From Devosia sp. YR412 (lineage in GTDB: Bacteria > Pseudomonadota > Alphaproteobacteria > Rhizobiales > Devosiaceae), in contig NZ_FOFL01000001.1 of NCBI RefSeq assembly GCF_900110945.1, forward strand, positions 1,054,001 to 1,118,000: DNA of 64,000 nucleotides. The letters are read 5' to 3'. This document shows, piece after piece, positions 61,581-64,000 of the stretch. The position numbers and the translations under genes were made by a program. Position 1 is the first letter of the stretch. Each line of letters begins with the position of its first letter. The notes under the pieces were generated by a model. The model was not told the origin of the DNA. It made no database searches and saw only the letters and a program-made list of their open reading frames with translations.

Positions 61581-63971
61581 CTACTCTTCGGTGTCGCCCA
61601 GATCTTCAATCTGACGCAAGATGTTGGGATCTCCACCGACACCTGACAGGTAGTCGATCAGATCACTAACGATTGCGATTTTCATAGCACCTTGCGGAAC
61701 TGTGCCGGCGTGAGAGGACAGTATTTCTTTAGCGCTCTCCAATCGGAGAGCGAGCTTTTCCGCCGATAAATTTCTGTCTCGGACCAGAGCCCACGGCTCT
61801 ATCTCTCGGTAACGCAAAAGCCCCGTTAGAACCGTTAGAGCATTTTTGAACTTAATCTTGAAACTGCGCTGCGCGACAAGATCATCCAGCACGGAATCTA
61901 GCCGGCTGGCTATTTTGGCCACAAGCGCCGGCGTGAGTGCGCCAGGTGCCTCTGCTCGCCGTGATAAGGCAGATGAAAGCGCTGATAGGATCACCGTATT
62001 TGTTTGACGATTGACCAGGGTGTGGAACATTCGACCTAAACGTTCTGTGCCTGTAACCGCGCGCCCAGCACCTGCAATGATAACCACTCTCGCGCCATTT
62101 GTGGCAAGCAGTGGAGCCCTTCCAGTTTCAGCTTCGCGTTCGAGCGTTTCGACCAACGCTTCCTGAATTTGAACCGGACATCTGGCAAAAGCCCAGGTTG
62201 CGAACAGAAGTGCCGAATTGTCTCTGAAAACTCCATTCCCGCGCCATACCTCTACAATCTGCCGCTCTGCCTCTTCCAGCCGTTCACTAAACAATCTCTG
62301 TGTGTGGGGCAGCAAGTTGGCAGGAAAAGTGCCGTCGGTACCGATTGGGCGGAAACCAAGCCCCAGATCCGCTACCCATTTGCTGCGGCGGATCGCCTGG
62401 GCTAGGTCCTTAACTGGGGCATGTGATTCTAGCCGCGTAGCAAGGCCGACAACGCCGCCGTCGTCTATCCAAGCCAACAAATGGGGCTCTTCTATAATCC
62501 TCCGCGGAACCGTCGGATTTGGGCGCTCCAGTGCGGCAAGTATCTCCTCTGGAGATCGTGGGTCTGGGCGAAGACGGTCCCACTCCAGCTCGATTGCTTG
62601 TAGGCCGTCCCAGTTCTTGGAGGTCAACGAAAGCTTCGCCCAGCTCTGCCCTGGTGTTTGGCGGAGCCGCAGCTCAACACCCGCATCCTGTGAAGGGCTG
62701 GTATCGGCGTTCACAGTCCAATGTCGCACCTCGACGTCGTCCGTCTGAACGTGGCCCTTAAGTACGAAGAACTCAATTTGGGTCTTCCCCCTCCCCCAAC
62801 GCAGACCAGTGATAGGCTCAGAAACATACTCCCGGTTAGCGGGGACAGTAGCGGTCGTTGGCATAAGACTGTGGAACGACGGCCCTTCCCCGTCCATCAC
62901 CGCCAAACTAATTGGCGTAAGCCGATCCAAATAATGCGGCAGTCCACGCTCAATTAGCCGGCCAGCCCTCAATGCGCCCCGGGCAATAGATTCCCAAGGC
63001 AGGACTTCGATGGATGGGAAGATGCCTCTCAATTCCTCAACGAGTTGGGCGCGGAGCGGGGGAGACAACGGAGAGGCTATAAGAACCTTTTCGGCATTGA
63101 GCCCTTCCAGCGATGGTCGATCCAACGGCGGCATCAAGCGGGATGGCAGATCGGGCGCTTCGACCTCCATCCAAGTCCCATTGTTCCGTCTTAGGATTTC
63201 AACATCACCTGCCGATACCTCTCCCATCAGCATCCCAATCGGAGTTCTACTGGCCTCGGATCGCCCTTCTGCCAACTCCAAGTTAGCTTCTAACATTGCG
63301 CGCGCAAGACGCTCGTGCAGCGTCTTTAACCCGAGCTCGGGGAAGAGCAATCGGCCATATCCATCTCGCTCGGGCGCGAAATGTCCGGGATATTCCTCAA
63401 CACGTCTAAGAACGAGTTGCTGCGCCTCAATGCCGTCCTCGCCATGAACAAGGACAAGCACGGGCTTCCGCTCGGTTGAAGTCGATAATACTCCCTCGTG
63501 GAGACTGTCCAAAAAAACTGCAACTGACCTCCAAAGCAGTCTCGGCTGCGCTCTTTTTATGCCCTTTAGCGCCGCGAGCGTGCGGGACTGCGCGACTTCG
63601 TCAAAAACGGGAAGGTCAGGTACGGTCAGCATCAGCGACTGCGAATTTCTAGCCAATGCGTCCACTGCAGCATACCAAGCCGCGGCCGTATCACTTACTG
63701 GTGTAGTTAGCAGTTCTTGCCACAGATCCGCCACTCGCCGTCGCCGGATCGGCGCGCCAATTCTGCCCCACCCCGCCCCGCGGCCATGCGGAGCAAGTGC
63801 GGCCTGTGGCCCCCCGATCCAATCGCCCGCGTCCTGGCGGACAGACAAGCTTCCCAGTCCACCCTCAATCAACTTTGGCTTTGACAAGAGAGCGTCCGGA
63901 TCTTCCGGCTCCCAGTCACGCGCAGCGATGTCTCGCCATCCATTAAGATCGAGTCCAACCCAGCGCCTCAC
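61581..63971 (-). CDS. Unknown 796-residue protein
   Basis: No domain recognised. It opens WVGLDLNGWRDIAARDWEPE and contains GGLGSLSVRQDAGDW, VLVLVHGEDG, RRNNGTWMEVEAPD, GRGKTQIEFFVLKGH and a helical C-terminus (VAQRSFKIKFKNALTVLTGL). GTG start overlaps the stop of an upstream gene that lies beyond the right edge (GTGA), so it is a downstream gene of an operon. The opening GLDLNG recalls actin/Hsp70-fold phosphate loops but this is only a hint. Confidence 0.7.
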   Translation of the reverse strand: MRRWVGLDLNGWRDIAARDWEPEDPDALLSKPKLIEGGLGSLSVRQDAGDWIGGPQAALAPHGRGAGWGRIGAPIRRRRVADLWQELLTTPVSDTAAAWYAAVDALARNSQSLMLTVPDLPVFDEVAQSRTLAALKGIKRAQPRLLWRSVAVFLDSLHEGVLSTSTERKPVLVLVHGEDGIEAQQLVLRRVEEYPGHFAPERDGYGRLLFPELGLKTLHERLARAMLEANLELAEGRSEASRTPIGMLMGEVSAGDVEILRRNNGTWMEVEAPDLPSRLMPPLDRPSLEGLNAEKVLIASPLSPPLRAQLVEELRGIFPSIEVLPWESIARGALRAGRLIERGLPHYLDRLTPISLAVMDGEGPSFHSLMPTTATVPANREYVSEPITGLRWGRGKTQIEFFVLKGHVQTDDVEVRHWTVNADTSPSQDAGVELRLRQTPGQSWAKLSLTSKNWDGLQAIELEWDRLRPDPRSPEEILAALERPNPTVPRRIIEEPHLLAWIDDGGVVGLATRLESHAPVKDLAQAIRRSKWVADLGLGFRPIGTDGTFPANLLPHTQRLFSERLEEAERQIVEVWRGNGVFRDNSALLFATWAFARCPVQIQEALVETLEREAETGRAPLLATNGARVVIIAGAGRAVTGTERLGRMFHTLVNRQTNTVILSALSSALSRRAEAPGALTPALVAKIASRLDSVLDDLVAQRSFKIKFKNALTVLTGLLRYREIEPWALVRDRNLSAEKLALRLESAKEILSSHAGTVPQGAMKIAIVSDLIDYLSGVGGDPNILRQIEDLGDTEE

Positions 63972-64000
63972 TGTTTGGCCTCACGCACTATCTGAGAAGA
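63968..64000 (-). CDS. C-terminal end of an upstream gene (truncated by window)
   Basis: Ten codons and a TGA stop (SSQIVREAKQ) overlap the GTG start of the 796-residue gene by 4 nt, as in other coupled genes here. Too short to identify. Confidence 0.45.
   Translation of the reverse strand, partial: SSQIVREAKQ

Noticed and set aside
1-64000. CRISPR arrays, tRNA or rRNA genes
   Set aside because: No regularly spaced repeats and no recognisable tRNA or rRNA sequence were found by reading.

Overview
The window reads as chromosome of a high-GC alphaproteobacterium. A Devosia-like member of the Hyphomicrobiales is my best guess, from gene content and style only (ArsR/SRPBCC pairs, YafY-type regulator, DUF1428, DUF5946, GrpB, an ECF41 sigma factor with its partner genes). 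I found no rRNA, tRNA or CRISPR array. The first 22 kb is ordinary, metabolically flavoured chromosome; about 22.8-64 kb is an accessory region dominated by genome-defence and nucleic-acid-processing genes.

Region 1 (1-14.7 kb): single genes and short operons for small-molecule stress and detoxification: metallophosphoesterase, LysE exporter, ArsR plus SRPBCC proteins, Old Yellow Enzyme, VOC protein, Nudix hydrolase, DUF1428, a YafY/WYL-type regulator, an SDR, SnoaL-like and DHFR/RibD-like proteins, two alpha/beta hydrolases, an MFS transporter and acetyltransferases. Nine copies of one intergenic motif, GGNNGGACA-N5-TGTCANC, sit just upstream of these genes, so the cluster looks like one regulon. 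The YafY-type protein, which has a copy in its own promoter region, is the leading candidate regulator.

Region 2 (14.8-18.2 kb): an ECF41 sigma factor with its C-terminal SnoaL domain, its carboxymuconolactone-decarboxylase and NAD(P)-binding partner genes, and a divergent bestrophin gene. Two back-to-back copies of the ECF41 promoter signature (TGTCACA, 16-17 nt, CGTC) lie between bestrophin and the operon. Region 3 (18.2-22.4 kb): AraC regulator with divergent SDR, TetR regulator with two matching operators around a second SDR that carries a frameshift near its 3' end, and a DUF4142 secreted protein.

Region 4 (22.9-42.3 kb, minus strand): the most novel part. The promoter-proximal operon (42.3 to 28.5 kb) encodes a DUF4258 protein, a tandem AAA+ ATPase, AddB-like and AddA-like helicase-nucleases, an unknown 403-residue protein, a phospholipase-D-type nuclease and a SNF2/RapA-like helicase, mostly with 1-4 nt overlaps. 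A second operon (28.0 to 22.9 kb) encodes a VapE-like P-loop ATPase, a DnaX-like clamp-loader ATPase and a protein whose C-terminus resembles the delta-prime subunit. A divergent WYL-domain regulator at 42.4 kb probably controls the first operon. I do not recognise this gene set as a named defence system.

Region 5 (43.5-52.2 kb): a PD-(D/E)XK nuclease gene divergent from an McrB/McrC restriction pair, then a complete type IV CBASS operon (QueC-like, TGT-like, CD-NTase, two-TM SLATT effector, HhH/OGG-like glycosylase). Region 6 (52.9-64 kb): a tyrosine recombinase and small, mostly unknown accessory genes, including a TerB/BRCT protein, a uracil-DNA-glycosylase-fold protein with a co-translated partner, a PD-(D/E)XK-like protein and a 796-residue unknown that continues an operon beyond the window edge.
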